Shown here: positions 23,453-32,474 of the stretch, in pieces
How positions within the stretch are numbered: the first letter of the stretch is position 1
How the letters are laid out: the number at the start of each line of letters is the position of its first letter
NCBI GenBank assembly: GCA_016860985.1
Contig: BOKM01000001.1
Coordinates: forward strand, 284,185 to 317,715
Length of the DNA stretch: 33,531 nucleotides
Direction of reading: 5' to 3'
DNA from: Patescibacteria group bacterium
GTDB taxonomy: Bacteria; Patescibacteriota; Dojkabacteria; GCA-002793355
Notes under the pieces: model-generated
What the model was told of the DNA's origin: nothing
Database searches by the model: none
What the model saw: only the letters and a program-made list of their open reading frames with translations
Position numbers and translations under genes: made by a program

Positions 23453-23695
23453 ATGAAACAGTATTCTATACGCGCAAGAAAGCTCATGTATTTTCGCCTA
23501 CTCGCACTACTCGACTCGCTCTGGAATCAGAATTTTCAGCAGCACAAAAAGCTCGACAGAACAAATATCTTCCTGTTACAAAACGTGCAGAAAATTACTG
23601 AGCAGCTGGCGCTTCTGGAGCAACTACCTTTACCCCAACATCAATTCGCGCGACCTCATTTGGAACGTATCGAGCCCACTCAGGAAGCCACGTAG
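23453..23695 (+). CDS. Possible small protein (80 aa)
   Basis: An 80-aa reading frame, basic and helix-prone (SIRARKLMYFRLLALLDSLW, QNVQKITEQLALLEQL), with no recognised family. The -10 element directly before it supports a real transcript. Against it: the last 101 bp overlap the 3' end of the opposite 653-aa gene, and the final residues look like the shadow of that gene. It is the only coding candidate in the 198-bp space between the XRE gene and the 653-aa gene. Confidence 0.4.
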   Translation: MKQYSIRARKLMYFRLLALLDSLWNQNFQQHKKLDRTNIFLLQNVQKITEQLALLEQLPLPQHQFARPHLERIEPTQEAT

Positions 23696-25556
23696 GATAG
23701 AACTTTACTTCTGGTTGCTGCGCGAGCGCAGGGAGCGCAGAAAGGTAGGAGAGCATCTCAGGCCATTTTTTGCCTGCAACGTCATTTCGAATTTTTTCAA
23801 TATCCAAACGAGAGGTAGCTAAGCCACTTGCAGAAAATGCAATTGTTACTTTGTCATCCTTTTCTACCGTAACCTTATCAACTTTAATTGAAAGTGAATC
23901 AATGGTAGTTCTGGCAGCATCATCCGCAGAGAGATTCTTTTCTGCCTTGTACTTGTCAAGTAATAAACGCTCTGCCAATTTGGTGAGTGATTCGGAATGA
24001 TAATAAAGCGCAGTTGTGTTAATGAACATTGAAACTGAGGGGTCTTCTTCCCCTTCTTTGACCTCAGCACCAACAGCAGGCGAGATAACCGGTTTACCTT
24101 TTACCTCTGTCTTTAAAGAATCCTTAATAAACTCAAATCCTTTATCTTGATTCATGTAAGAGAGATCTGCTTCTGCTTGTTTGGCCAACTCTGTTTGCAA
24201 TTCTTTAGTTGCTTTGTCGACATCCTTTTGCCCAACAACGGTAAAGGTTCTCTTCGTTCCACCCGTAAAGGCAGCTGCATTTTGCCCTGATAACGTTGGA
24301 AAACCTGACACGGCAAAAATACTGCTTGCAGGAAGGTTATAATCTTCTCCAATTTCTGTAGCAGTTACTGAAACTGGGGCACTAACATCGACTACAACCG
24401 CGGCACCTGATACAACAAACTTCTTGCCACCAGATGTAACCAACGTACCTACAGGAACGTTCTTCGGTGCAGGATCGCTATTGATTACCGTAATAGTACC
24501 TGTAGCTTTTGTTCCGTCTGAACCAGATTCTGTTGCAGTAAACGATTGTGCGCCATTTTTTTCGATTTTCTCTTTGGTCATCTGAATTTCCTTTCTATTG
24601 ATATCAAAACCAGTCACCGCCGAAGTTGCAAGTACCTGGTCCGTAACCGCCATTGCGGTAGATTGAACTTTAAAATCAACTCTAACTTTCGGGAAATAAA
24701 CATAATACGCTGCAAAAACGCCGACTGTGGCTATAATTGCGCCGATAAAACTAAATAACAAAAACTTTGCTAAGGCACCCATTGGTTTCTTCACTTTTGT
24801 TAGTGCTGAACCAACTTTCTTTGGAACGATATCTGGATGGAAGGTGTTTATTTCTTGCGGTGCTACCGAGGTGTTTGCTGAAAGAGGAGCAGCAGCTTTT
24901 TTCGGGCCAAAAAAGGAGTTTCCTGATGATTTTTTTACAAGCTTTGAAAAGTCCATACCCGTAATATTTTGGTTTGCAAGTTTTTCAAGTTGCGACGGTG
25001 GTGTTTGTACAGGTGGAGGTTCAATAAATTTTTCAGGGATTTTTTGCACTTCTTCAGCTTGAGGTTCTGTTTGAGAGGTTTCTTGTACTTCTTCGCTCAC
25101 TACCTTACCACCTGCAGTAACGATTTCAGGAATAGGAAGATGTTCTGGAATCGGCGCCATGTACTCGACTTTCTTTTCAAGATGTTTGGGTAATCCTTTT
25201 TGCGAGTTCATTCCTGCTTGTGTTTGCTTGTATTCGTCAAATTGCTGTACTACAGTTTGCCACACGTCGACTGTTACCGCCTCTTGCGAAACTGATGCGA
25301 TAAATCCAGCTTTTTTGGCGAGTTCGTAACCACTCCCCTTTGGAACAACCAGTACCATTCTTTTTCCTTTTTCGTAGGTCTTCTTTCGAAGTGCTTTTAA
25401 TCCGATCGGGCTATTTGCAAGATCGTTACCTTCGGGCAAAACAAGCATTATGAAGGCAGCTTCTACTTTTGTAATTGCATCGAGAATTAGATTAATATCG
25501 TCATCGATGGTTGCGTTAATTTTTACTACTTTTTTTTCTGGTACTGCGTCTATCAT
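23595..25556 (-). CDS. Single-pass membrane protein with baseplate-J-like region
   Basis: A 653-aa protein in three parts. Residues 1 to about 100 form a small alpha/beta cytoplasmic domain (VEAAFIMLVLPEGNDLANS, KRMVLVVPKG). About 100-260 is a Pro/Glu/Gln-rich linker. One membrane helix follows at about 264-289 (FLLFSFIGAIIATVGVFAAY), and the rest is predicted outside. The outer region contains a baseplate-J/gp47-like pattern: TGTITVINSDPAPKNVPVGT, then VTATEIGEDYNLPASS. Proteins of this type are common in Patescibacteria and may belong to a cell-surface or pilus-related assembly. It starts 2 bp after the FtsA/PilM-like gene, so the two are probably partners. Confidence 0.85.
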   Translation of the reverse strand: MIDAVPEKKVVKINATIDDDINLILDAITKVEAAFIMLVLPEGNDLANSPIGLKALRKKTYEKGKRMVLVVPKGSGYELAKKAGFIASVSQEAVTVDVWQTVVQQFDEYKQTQAGMNSQKGLPKHLEKKVEYMAPIPEHLPIPEIVTAGGKVVSEEVQETSQTEPQAEEVQKIPEKFIEPPPVQTPPSQLEKLANQNITGMDFSKLVKKSSGNSFFGPKKAAAPLSANTSVAPQEINTFHPDIVPKKVGSALTKVKKPMGALAKFLLFSFIGAIIATVGVFAAYYVYFPKVRVDFKVQSTAMAVTDQVLATSAVTGFDINRKEIQMTKEKIEKNGAQSFTATESGSDGTKATGTITVINSDPAPKNVPVGTLVTSGGKKFVVSGAAVVVDVSAPVSVTATEIGEDYNLPASSIFAVSGFPTLSGQNAAAFTGGTKRTFTVVGQKDVDKATKELQTELAKQAEADLSYMNQDKGFEFIKDSLKTEVKGKPVISPAVGAEVKEGEEDPSVSMFINTTALYYHSESLTKLAERLLLDKYKAEKNLSADDAARTTIDSLSIKVDKVTVEKDDKVTIAFSASGLATSRLDIEKIRNDVAGKKWPEMLSYLSALPALAQQPEVKFYPTWLPEWARYVPNEVARIDVGVKVVAPEAPAAQ

Positions 25557-25558
25557 GT

Positions 25559-26809
25559 TTAGTACGTCCCCAAATAATTAAGATGTGGCAAACGGAGCAC
25601 GTCCCAGTAGAATTTTGCCAAAGATGCGGGCGTCACATCATACGGATGAATTAGAAGTCCACTTTTATCGTATACTTTATCCAATTTGTCAGGAGTCACA
25701 AGAGTAACCTTTGGCAACCGTTTAAACGGCAAATGTTTATGCCAAGGGAACGCAAGTATTGCCTCTTTTAAGTCTGGGAGCATTGCACCACCACCACAAA
25801 GGTAAAACTGAGGTGGAAAATCGGGAACATTTTCAAATTCCTCCATAGCAACAACTAAGGCATCGAGCCATAATTGCACATCTGGTGCAAGCAATCTTCG
25901 TACCTCGTCACGCAAATCTTGCGGTAAGTCTCCTGTAGAGTATTTAATTTTTCGGCCTTCGGCAATTGTATAACTTACATCCATTGCTTGGGCAATTTTC
26001 TTCGTAAAAGCTCTACCACCAAACGCATACATTTGTGTCTGAATCGAATCTCCGTTTTGAACAAGGGCAACGTCGGTAGTACCACCACCAACATCAATGA
26101 AAATCGCCGAAAATTGCGAATCCCAACTGCCTGCAAATGAACGAGAAACGGCAAAAGGTTGTGTTACGATTGACGCAATTTCTACATCAAGTGATTTCGA
26201 AATTTCTCGAAGTGTTCTAATATAGGTTTTTGGGGCAAAAGAAGCATAAAGGTTTAAGACCACTTCGTCTACGCTTAGTCCAACTATTGTATCGACTTTT
26301 CTGCCATCTGCGAACATACCTGTTACTGTAATTTGTAACACTTCGACGTTATCTTCTGTGGTATCAAGGCGTTTTGCAAGCTCGCCTTTTCCTTTGGTCA
26401 GAATATCGCTAATCACATTTTCAACAACAGTATTTGCCTCTGCTTCGGAGATTTTCTTTTTAGAATCGTTACCGCGCTCATATGAAACTCGAATCGAAAT
26501 TCCATTAACAAGTTCTCCTGCCATACCAAGAACCATTTTCGAAGGAACTTCGTTTGGCTCAAGCTTTTCTACAAGCTTTTGAATGCAAAGCCGTGCATTT
26601 TCGGTTACCACTTCAGGGTTGAGTATCATACCGCTTCGCATTGCGTGCGTTTGCTGTGTTACTTGATACGAGGACCAAATATCGACGCCAAGATTAGACA
26701 TCGAAAAGAGTAAACCCTTCATTACTTCGGTTCCAATATCAAGAGAGAGCAGGTACTTACTGGAAGTTTCTTTCTTTTGTTGCCCTCCAAAAAGGGAGAA
26801 AAGCTTCAT
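25559..26809 (-). CDS. FtsA/PilM-like actin-fold ATPase
   Basis: A 416-aa protein of the actin-like ATPase superfamily. The phosphate-1 motif is LLSLDIGTEVMKGLLF near the N-terminus; the phosphate-2 motif is AIFIDVGGGTTDVALV; the adenosine motif is FYLCGGGAMLPDLKE. An SHS2-like subdomain is inserted around 80-190. PilM and FtsA act at the inner membrane as assembly platforms for type IV pili or the division ring. Pairing with the single-pass 653-aa protein suggests that role here rather than division. I use ATG 26809 (MKLFSLFGGQ) because an extended -10 ends 5 bases before it, instead of the start 5 codons upstream. Confidence 0.88.
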   Translation of the reverse strand: MKLFSLFGGQQKKETSSKYLLSLDIGTEVMKGLLFSMSNLGVDIWSSYQVTQQTHAMRSGMILNPEVVTENARLCIQKLVEKLEPNEVPSKMVLGMAGELVNGISIRVSYERGNDSKKKISEAEANTVVENVISDILTKGKGELAKRLDTTEDNVEVLQITVTGMFADGRKVDTIVGLSVDEVVLNLYASFAPKTYIRTLREISKSLDVEIASIVTQPFAVSRSFAGSWDSQFSAIFIDVGGGTTDVALVQNGDSIQTQMYAFGGRAFTKKIAQAMDVSYTIAEGRKIKYSTGDLPQDLRDEVRRLLAPDVQLWLDALVVAMEEFENVPDFPPQFYLCGGGAMLPDLKEAILAFPWHKHLPFKRLPKVTLVTPDKLDKVYDKSGLLIHPYDVTPASLAKFYWDVLRLPHLNYLGTY

Positions 26810-26814
26810 AGCAC

Positions 26815-26823
26815 AGTATATCA
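26815..26823 (-). promoter_or_regulatory. Extended -10 of the FtsA/PilM-like gene
   Basis: TGATATACT on the minus strand (TG at 26822-26823, TATACT at 26815-26820) ends 5 bases before ATG 26809. It predicts a leaderless transcript covering this gene and the 653-aa gene. Confidence 0.55.
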
Positions 26824-26860
26824 CAGAAGAATATAAAGTATTACGCGCTGCCCTTACGAA

Positions 26861-28528
26861 TTACCCTTCTCGAACCACATCGACTGCAAGCACAGGATAT
26901 CTTCCAAGTTTTTTGTGGAAATAAACACCTAGTACCGCATACACAGATTTTTTAACTGCCTTATCATCTTTCATTGATGTGATATTGTTCGAGAGACGTT
27001 GCTTAAGCGAGTTCATGACTTCTTGTGTCACATCTGCTTGAGCAAACCCTTTTAGATTCACCGTAAATTGTGGCTTCTGTCCCTTTCTTTCGACGACAGT
27101 AACGGCACAAACACCATCACTAGCCATAGCTTTTCTATCTGCAATAAGAGGCTCGTTTGTTGGGAGCATCGTTTTTTCAATCACTTTTACTTCTTCGACT
27201 TCAAGCTTTTTCTCTTGGACCATAATTCCATCTTTGAAACTAAAGACGCCACCTTCTACCGGTACAAATATTGAAGATTCTGGAATTCCTGCCTCGCTGA
27301 GTACCAGCCGGTGTTGTGAGGCAAAGGAGGTAAAACCGTGCACCGGAATGTAATACTTAGCATTGAGTGCTTTTGCCATGGTAATCATATCTTCTTGATT
27401 CGGGTGACCACTAACGTGCACGTTCATTAACTTACTATTCACAATTCGCGCACCTCTACGGGCAATTGCGTCCATAAGCTTTTGAACTTCGAGTACATTA
27501 TTTGGAATAATGCTTGAAGACATAATGACTGTGTCTGTCTTTTTGATTGAAAGGAAAGAGTGCTTATTATTCGCGATACGAGTGAGAGAGGCCATTGGCT
27601 CACCTTGGCTTCCTGTCGTTAGAATAATCAATTGGTTATCTGGAATCTTGTCCAAATCTTTTCGGCTTACCAATACCCCATTTTGTGGGTGAATGTAACC
27701 GATTTTGGTTGCAATTTTGATATTGCTTTCCAAACTTCGTCCTGTAACCAACACTTTCTTATTCAATTTCTTTGCTGCTTCAATTACACCGCCGAGGCGA
27801 GTAACAAGCGAAGAGAATGTTGCAATAATAGTTCTTCCTTTTGCTTTCTTAATGATATCCATAAGGTTTTCAAGAATTTCGGACTCGCTCTTTGATTTTC
27901 CAGGTTCAAAGGCATTCGTTGAGTCGGCAAGTGCGACCAAAACCCCTTTGCGACCTAATTCTTCTATCTTGTGCATTTCTGTCGGCTGCTCGTTGATTGG
28001 ATGTGGGTCAAGTTTGTAGTCGCCGGTATATACTACTCTTCCTTCTGGAGTTTCAATACAAACACCATATGCCTGTGGAATACTGTGCGTGACGTGGAAG
28101 AAGGAAACTTTAATATTTCCGAACGTGAGTACGTCATCTTTTCCTGTTACAAATAACTTTGTGTGTTTATCTTTTTTGGCTTCAACCAATTTCTCTTTTA
28201 AGTATTCAACAGAAAATGGACTTCCGTACACAGGTGGATACCCTAATTCATCAATCACAAACGGAATACCTCCAATATGATCAAGGTGGGCGTGAGTTAC
28301 AATGATTGCTTTAATTCGCTTTTTATTCTGTTTCAACCACTCAAGTGGTGGAAGCAAATAATCGACGCCGTAACTCTCTCCGGCAGGAAAGGTAACGCCA
28401 TAATCGATAACGAAAATATCATCGTCATATTCGACGACGTATGAGTTTAGTCCTACCGTTTCGGCACCGGACAAGGGAATAACTCGCAACCCTTTATTTT
28501 TTGTTTCTTTATTCATATTTTTATACAT
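26861..28528 (-). CDS. rnj: Ribonuclease J
   Basis: A 555-aa metallo-beta-lactamase/beta-CASP nuclease that degrades and matures RNA with endo- and 5'-3' exonuclease activity. The metal motif HAHLDH is at 79-84 counted from 28528. Later ligands lie in FFHVTHSIPQ and YTGDYKLD. The beta-CASP motifs include IATFSS, MSSSIIPNN and HVSGHPNQED. A C-terminal domain follows (about 450-555), and the length is normal. The start is ambiguous: ATG 28528 or ATG 28516 (MNKETKNKG), the second preceded by TATAAA. The neighbouring PNPase suggests an RNA-processing region. The product is cytoplasmic. Confidence 0.96.
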   Translation of the reverse strand: MYKNMNKETKNKGLRVIPLSGAETVGLNSYVVEYDDDIFVIDYGVTFPAGESYGVDYLLPPLEWLKQNKKRIKAIIVTHAHLDHIGGIPFVIDELGYPPVYGSPFSVEYLKEKLVEAKKDKHTKLFVTGKDDVLTFGNIKVSFFHVTHSIPQAYGVCIETPEGRVVYTGDYKLDPHPINEQPTEMHKIEELGRKGVLVALADSTNAFEPGKSKSESEILENLMDIIKKAKGRTIIATFSSLVTRLGGVIEAAKKLNKKVLVTGRSLESNIKIATKIGYIHPQNGVLVSRKDLDKIPDNQLIILTTGSQGEPMASLTRIANNKHSFLSIKKTDTVIMSSSIIPNNVLEVQKLMDAIARRGARIVNSKLMNVHVSGHPNQEDMITMAKALNAKYYIPVHGFTSFASQHRLVLSEAGIPESSIFVPVEGGVFSFKDGIMVQEKKLEVEEVKVIEKTMLPTNEPLIADRKAMASDGVCAVTVVERKGQKPQFTVNLKGFAQADVTQEVMNSLKQRLSNNITSMKDDKAVKKSVYAVLGVYFHKKLGRYPVLAVDVVREG

Positions 28529-28570
28529 AATTTACAATAACTTTTTTATTTATATTTAGTGGGGGGCACG

Positions 28571-29698
28571 TTAACCTAATACACCAAGATCTTCTGGAAG
28601 ATATCGCTTCACATTTTCTGGAGTAATAACAACAGATGGCACTTCTCCCGTAATAATTTGGTACGCGACCTTACGAGCGAGGTTGTTCATGGTTCGCTCT
28701 AACTGTCGAATACCGGCGTCGTACCCCATTGGCCTAACAATAAGTGGCCACGCTTCGTCTGAGATTCTTAATTGTTGCTCGTTCATTCCAGTTTCTGCAA
28801 TTACACGAGGCATGACATACGATTTCGCAATTGTAATCTTTTCGTCGTCTGAGTAACTGGTAAAACGTATTATTTCGAGACGGTCGAGCAAGGCAGCGCT
28901 AATCGTTCCCAAGGTGTTTGCGGTAGTTATAAAGAAACACTTTGAAAGATCGACTGGATAGTTGATATAACGATCTACAAACGACTCGTTCTGCGCCGGG
29001 TCGAGGATTTCGAGTAAGGCTGCCATAATGTCGTTTCGGAGTGATTCAATACCGCTTGCCTTATCAATTTCATCGAGCACAATAACAGGATTAAGCGTTC
29101 CCGCCTGTCGAATCGCTTGAATAATAAGGCCCGGTTCAGCATCTGGGTTTGAACGAGCGGAACCACGGAGTTGGGCAATACTTCCGAACGCAGCGAGAGA
29201 GATACGCACATATTTTCTCCCTAGGGCGTTTGCGATAGATTTTGCAATTGTCGTTTTACCCAAACCCTGCAACCCAACAAAACAAAGGACTGGAGGGCGA
29301 AGATAAGTGGTAGTCATACCTCTTACTTCGGTGCTTTGCGATTGCTGCTTATGATCTTCTTTTAACTTCATAACTGCCATATAGGCAAGAATACGCTCTT
29401 TTACTTTGCCTAGTCCGTAGTGATACTTATCGAGTTCGTCTCTGATTTTTGCGAGATCGAGACTGTCAGAAGACATTGTTTCCCATGGAATATGAAGCAC
29501 CCAATCAACATAGCGTGCAGTCGACTCGAATTCAGTTGAGTAACTGCCCTTTTTAGCCATACGAAAGACTCGGACAATCATTTTTCGCCCTTCATCTTTG
29601 AGTTCAGTCGGAACCTTACTATTTTCTAATTTCTCCAATAGTTCGGTAATATCAGAGTATGTTTGTGATTGTGCTTCGAGTTGGGAAAGATCAGCCAT
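28571..29698 (-). CDS. Lon-type AAA+ ATPase without N-terminal or protease domains
   Basis: A 375-aa protein that aligns by eye with the central part of Lon. The helical neck RYVDWVLHIPWE and HYGLGKVKERIL (62-104) come first, then Walker A GLQGLGKTT (142-150), Walker B VIVLDEID (205-212), sensor-1 TTAN (258-261), the Arg finger in LLDRLE (R273) and sensor-2 (GIRQLERTMNN). Normal Lon has about 780 residues, with a substrate-binding N-domain and a C-terminal Ser-Lys protease. Here the protein ends soon after the AAA+ lid, and the 42 bp to the next gene hold no protease remnant, so this is not a recent frameshift. It probably acts as an unfoldase or remodeller, perhaps with a separate partner. 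Confidence 0.9.
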   Translation of the reverse strand: MADLSQLEAQSQTYSDITELLEKLENSKVPTELKDEGRKMIVRVFRMAKKGSYSTEFESTARYVDWVLHIPWETMSSDSLDLAKIRDELDKYHYGLGKVKERILAYMAVMKLKEDHKQQSQSTEVRGMTTTYLRPPVLCFVGLQGLGKTTIAKSIANALGRKYVRISLAAFGSIAQLRGSARSNPDAEPGLIIQAIRQAGTLNPVIVLDEIDKASGIESLRNDIMAALLEILDPAQNESFVDRYINYPVDLSKCFFITTANTLGTISAALLDRLEIIRFTSYSDDEKITIAKSYVMPRVIAETGMNEQQLRISDEAWPLIVRPMGYDAGIRQLERTMNNLARKVAYQIITGEVPSVVITPENVKRYLPEDLGVLG

Positions 29699-29744
29699 AA
29701 CAGTATAGTTTTATCATTTCTTGAACAGATTGGCAACGAAATAT

Positions 29745-29770
29745 CGGCGCCACACGCTCGTGTGGCGCCG
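29745..29770 (-). terminator. GC-rich hairpin after pnp
   Basis: A perfect 11-bp stem CGGCGCCACAC/GTGTGGCGCCG with a 4-nt loop lies 9 bp after the pnp stop and before the Lon-like gene. On the minus strand it is followed by ATATTTCGTT, a poor T-tract. It may terminate transcription or protect the 3' end against exonucleases. Confidence 0.65.
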
Positions 29771-29779
29771 AACACTTCA

Positions 29780-31888
29780 TTAAACTGCCTGCTTCAATGA
29801 CAATTTGAGTCTCCCCATATCGTCGACACCAACGACTTTAACACGAACTTTGTCGCCTGGTTTTACGATTTCGTTTGGATCCTTAACAAACTTGTCTGCA
29901 AGTTCAGAAACATGGATAAGCCCTTTGCCTTCCAAATCGCCACGAACTATTTTACAGATTGAACCAAAGGCTCGGTTTTCAAGAATCATACCATCGTATA
30001 CTTCTCCGACTTTAAATTCTTCGAAGATTGAATCGATTAATTCACGCGCATAAGCTCTGGCAGAGGCTGGAGCTCCAAATATTTCTACAGTGCCGTCATC
30101 CTTAATGTTTAAGTCCATTCCAGAAAGTCTGGTAATTTCCTTAATCATTTTTCCACCTGGGCCAATCAACTTACCAATCTTTTCTGGATCGATATTGATT
30201 GTCTCAATTTGTGGTGCAAACTCGGAAAGTTGTTGTCTTGGCCCCGGAATTGTTTGCTTCATAAGGTCCAATACTACTGTTCGCCCAACTTTTGCGGCAT
30301 CGATTGCTTGTTCGATAACTGCATAAGGGATGCTATAGCGCTTGGTATCCATTTGGATTGCGGTAACACCAACTTCGGTTCCGGCGACTTTAAAGTCCAT
30401 TTCACCAAAGAAGTCTTCCGTTTCGGCAATGTCAGTAAGCAAGTGATATTTTTCGAAAGTATCATCTGCAATAACTCCAACAGAAATACCTGCAGCTGGT
30501 CGCTTAATTGGAACACCCGCGTCCATAAGTGCCATACAGGCGCCACTGATTGATCCCATTGAGGTTGAACCAGCTTCGGTCATAATTTCACTGACAACAC
30601 GAATCATGTAAGGGAATTCCTCTTGTGAAGGAATAATTCGCTCAATTGCCTTTTCGCCCAATGCGCCGTGCCCGATATCTCGACGTCCTGGCTTGTATGC
30701 CATTCTGCCTGGTTCACCATATGCATATGGAAGACCACTATATTCATGAATAAAGTGAATGAGTCCTTCTCCACTTGGGTCTTCGGTCGATTGTGACTTT
30801 GCTGGAGAGGCAAGTGTTGCAACAGAAAGCAAATGAGTATCACCTCGCTTGAATACGGCAGAACCGTGTGCTCGTTTTAACAAGCCTACCTCTGCAGAGA
30901 GTTGTCGGATTTCATCGAATTTTCGGCCATCGATTCTGTGACCTTCTTCTAATACTGCGGCGCGAACCATTTTCTTCTGCTCTTTATCCATTGCAGCAAG
31001 AATATGGAACCACTTTACTTCTTCGTTGTCTTTAAACTCTTCGGTCAATTTTGTTGCAAGTGCTTCTAATTTCTCTTTACGACCCTTTTTCTGTGGATCG
31101 CTAACTGCGTTCTTAAGCTCTTCCATATAGGCTGATTCGACTCTTTCAATCACAACCTCAGGAATTGATTGCATTGCGCCTTCTTTTTTAGCGATTCCAA
31201 ATTGCTGTGCAAATTCCCTCTGTGCTTTCCAGAGTATTTCTGATTGCTCTTTTGCAAATCGCAAGCTTTCTTTTACCAAGTCTTCAGCGACTTCTGGCAT
31301 ATCGGCATCAAACATGGTTACACCATTTTTGTCCAAGCCAACAAACATATTCATTGGAACTTCTTTTTCGACTGCTTTTAGTGAAAGTGCGGTAACATCA
31401 ACTGGATTAACATAGGGCTTTCCGTCTTTCAAAGAGATTCTCAAACCTGAGAGTTCACCTTCAAATGGTAAATCTGATGACATACAAGCCGCGACTGCAG
31501 TGTTAAAAGCAAGTGTTAAGGGATCATATTGTGGATCGTATGAAAGGACAGTGACATAAACTTGAACTGTATCCAAAAGATTCTTTGGGAATCGAGGTCG
31601 AATTGCGCGGTCAATAATTCTTCCTTTTAAGGTTGCTTCTTCGGTTGGAAATCCTTCTCGCTTGTTGTATGGAGAAGACATAATCTTTCCGGAAGCAAAG
31701 TACTTTTCTAGATATTCTACTTGTAATGGAAAGAAATCAGAGTCTTCTTTTGCTGGACCACGAAGAACAGTAACCAAAACGGCGCTGTTCCCCCAGGTTC
31801 CGTAAATAGAGCTGTCGCACAAATGTGCAAACTTTTTGTAATGCCAAGTCATTGTTGAACCGGCAAATTCGAACGAAAATTCATTCAT
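29780..31888 (-). CDS. pnp: Polyribonucleotide nucleotidyltransferase (PNPase)
   Basis: A 702-aa phosphorolytic 3'-5' exoribonuclease, normal in length. Two RNase PH domains flank a helical linker. The second carries the catalytic-site segments GRRDIGHGALGEKA and EDFFGEMDFKVAGT. A KH domain with GPGG loop follows (EKIGKLIGPGGKMIKEI), then a C-terminal S1 domain (VYDGMILENRAFGSICKI to LKLSLKQAV). It acts as a trimer in mRNA turnover. It lies downstream of rpsO in the classical order, but a strong terminator separates the two, so it probably has its own promoter just before the ATG. Confidence 0.98.
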   Translation of the reverse strand: MNEFSFEFAGSTMTWHYKKFAHLCDSSIYGTWGNSAVLVTVLRGPAKEDSDFFPLQVEYLEKYFASGKIMSSPYNKREGFPTEEATLKGRIIDRAIRPRFPKNLLDTVQVYVTVLSYDPQYDPLTLAFNTAVAACMSSDLPFEGELSGLRISLKDGKPYVNPVDVTALSLKAVEKEVPMNMFVGLDKNGVTMFDADMPEVAEDLVKESLRFAKEQSEILWKAQREFAQQFGIAKKEGAMQSIPEVVIERVESAYMEELKNAVSDPQKKGRKEKLEALATKLTEEFKDNEEVKWFHILAAMDKEQKKMVRAAVLEEGHRIDGRKFDEIRQLSAEVGLLKRAHGSAVFKRGDTHLLSVATLASPAKSQSTEDPSGEGLIHFIHEYSGLPYAYGEPGRMAYKPGRRDIGHGALGEKAIERIIPSQEEFPYMIRVVSEIMTEAGSTSMGSISGACMALMDAGVPIKRPAAGISVGVIADDTFEKYHLLTDIAETEDFFGEMDFKVAGTEVGVTAIQMDTKRYSIPYAVIEQAIDAAKVGRTVVLDLMKQTIPGPRQQLSEFAPQIETINIDPEKIGKLIGPGGKMIKEITRLSGMDLNIKDDGTVEIFGAPASARAYARELIDSIFEEFKVGEVYDGMILENRAFGSICKIVRGDLEGKGLIHVSELADKFVKDPNEIVKPGDKVRVKVVGVDDMGRLKLSLKQAV

Positions 31889-31896
31889 TATTTGTA

Positions 31897-31905
31897 ATTA
31901 TTACA
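31897..31905 (-). promoter_or_regulatory. Possible extended -10 of pnp
   Basis: TGTAATAAT on the minus strand (AATAAT at 31897-31902, TG at 31904-31905) ends 8 bases before ATG 31888. It matches an extended -10 at five of six hexamer positions. A TATATA further upstream is an alternative. Confidence 0.4.
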
Positions 31906-32011
31906 CTTATATACTTCTCAGATGATACTACGCAATGCAAAAAGATAAAAGTCGATACATTTACCACGTTAAAGTAATGGAAAAAGAATATACAGAAAAA
32001 GGCTAATTAAA

Positions 32012-32041
32012 AAAGTATAAAGTCGCAAGACTTTAAACTTT
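32012..32041 (-). terminator. Rho-independent terminator of rpsO
   Basis: A 13-position stem with one T-T mismatch (arms 32012-32024 and 32029-32041), a 4-nt loop and, on the minus strand, a following T-run. It begins 20 bp after the rpsO stop and separates rpsO from pnp. Confidence 0.85.
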
Positions 32042-32060
32042 ACACATTAACCTTCGGCTA

Positions 32061-32330
32061 TTATTTTCTAAGTCCAAGAACTTCAATGAGCTTTGCGTAG
32101 CGGGCTTCGTCCTCGTTCTTGAGGTATGCCAACATTCGCTGTCGTTGCTTAACAAGCTTAATAAAACCACGTCGTGAATGGTGGTCTTTGTTGTGCTTGG
32201 TAAAGTGATCAGTCAAGCGTTGAATACGTACAGTCAACAAAGCGATTTGCACTTCTGGCGAGCCGGTGTCTGAATCTGAGAGTCCAAACTTTTTAATTAC
32301 GGCTGTTTTTTCGTCTTTTACAAGTGCCAT
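32061..32330 (-). CDS. rpsO: 30S ribosomal protein S15
   Basis: An 89-aa primary-binding protein of the 30S subunit that contacts 16S rRNA. The conserved segments are all present: [39 protein letters not shown] and [13 protein letters not shown]. The length is standard. It has its own promoter with a leader of about 54 nt and its own terminator. In other bacteria S15 represses its own mRNA through leader structure; this leader could form two small hairpins (TCATC/GATGA and AATC/GATT), but no clear match to a known S15-binding motif is seen. No Shine-Dalgarno precedes the ATG. Confidence 0.98.
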   Translation of the reverse strand: MALVKDEKTAVIKKFGLSDSDTGSPEVQIALLTVRIQRLTDHFTKHNKDHHSRRGFIKLVKQRQRMLAYLKNEDEARYAKLIEVLGLRK

Positions 32331-32390
32331 TGTGGCAAAATAATCAATATTAGATTTCGCTTCATCAACGAGGATGAGTGCTGTGGGTAT

Positions 32391-32419
32391 ATTGTAACAC
32401 AGGAAAAATGCGAGTGCAA
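32391..32419 (-). promoter_or_regulatory. Promoter of rpsO
   Basis: On the minus strand: TTGCAC (32414-32419), a 17-bp spacer and TACAAT (32391-32396), with an extended TGT just before the -10. The predicted start near 32384 gives a leader of about 54 nt, unlike the leaderless genes elsewhere in the window. Confidence 0.75.
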
Positions 32420-32454
32420 TACCTTAATTGACACTTTGTGATATACTCCGCACC

Positions 32455-32474
32455 AAAACGAACGCTACTCGTTC
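32455..32474 (-). terminator. Weak terminator-like hairpin after the 32474 gene
   Basis: A 5-bp stem GAACG/CGTTC with a 5-nt loop overlaps the stop codon of the gene ending at 32474 and is followed on the minus strand by GTTTTGG. Short stem and short T-tract make it a weak candidate. Confidence 0.4.
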
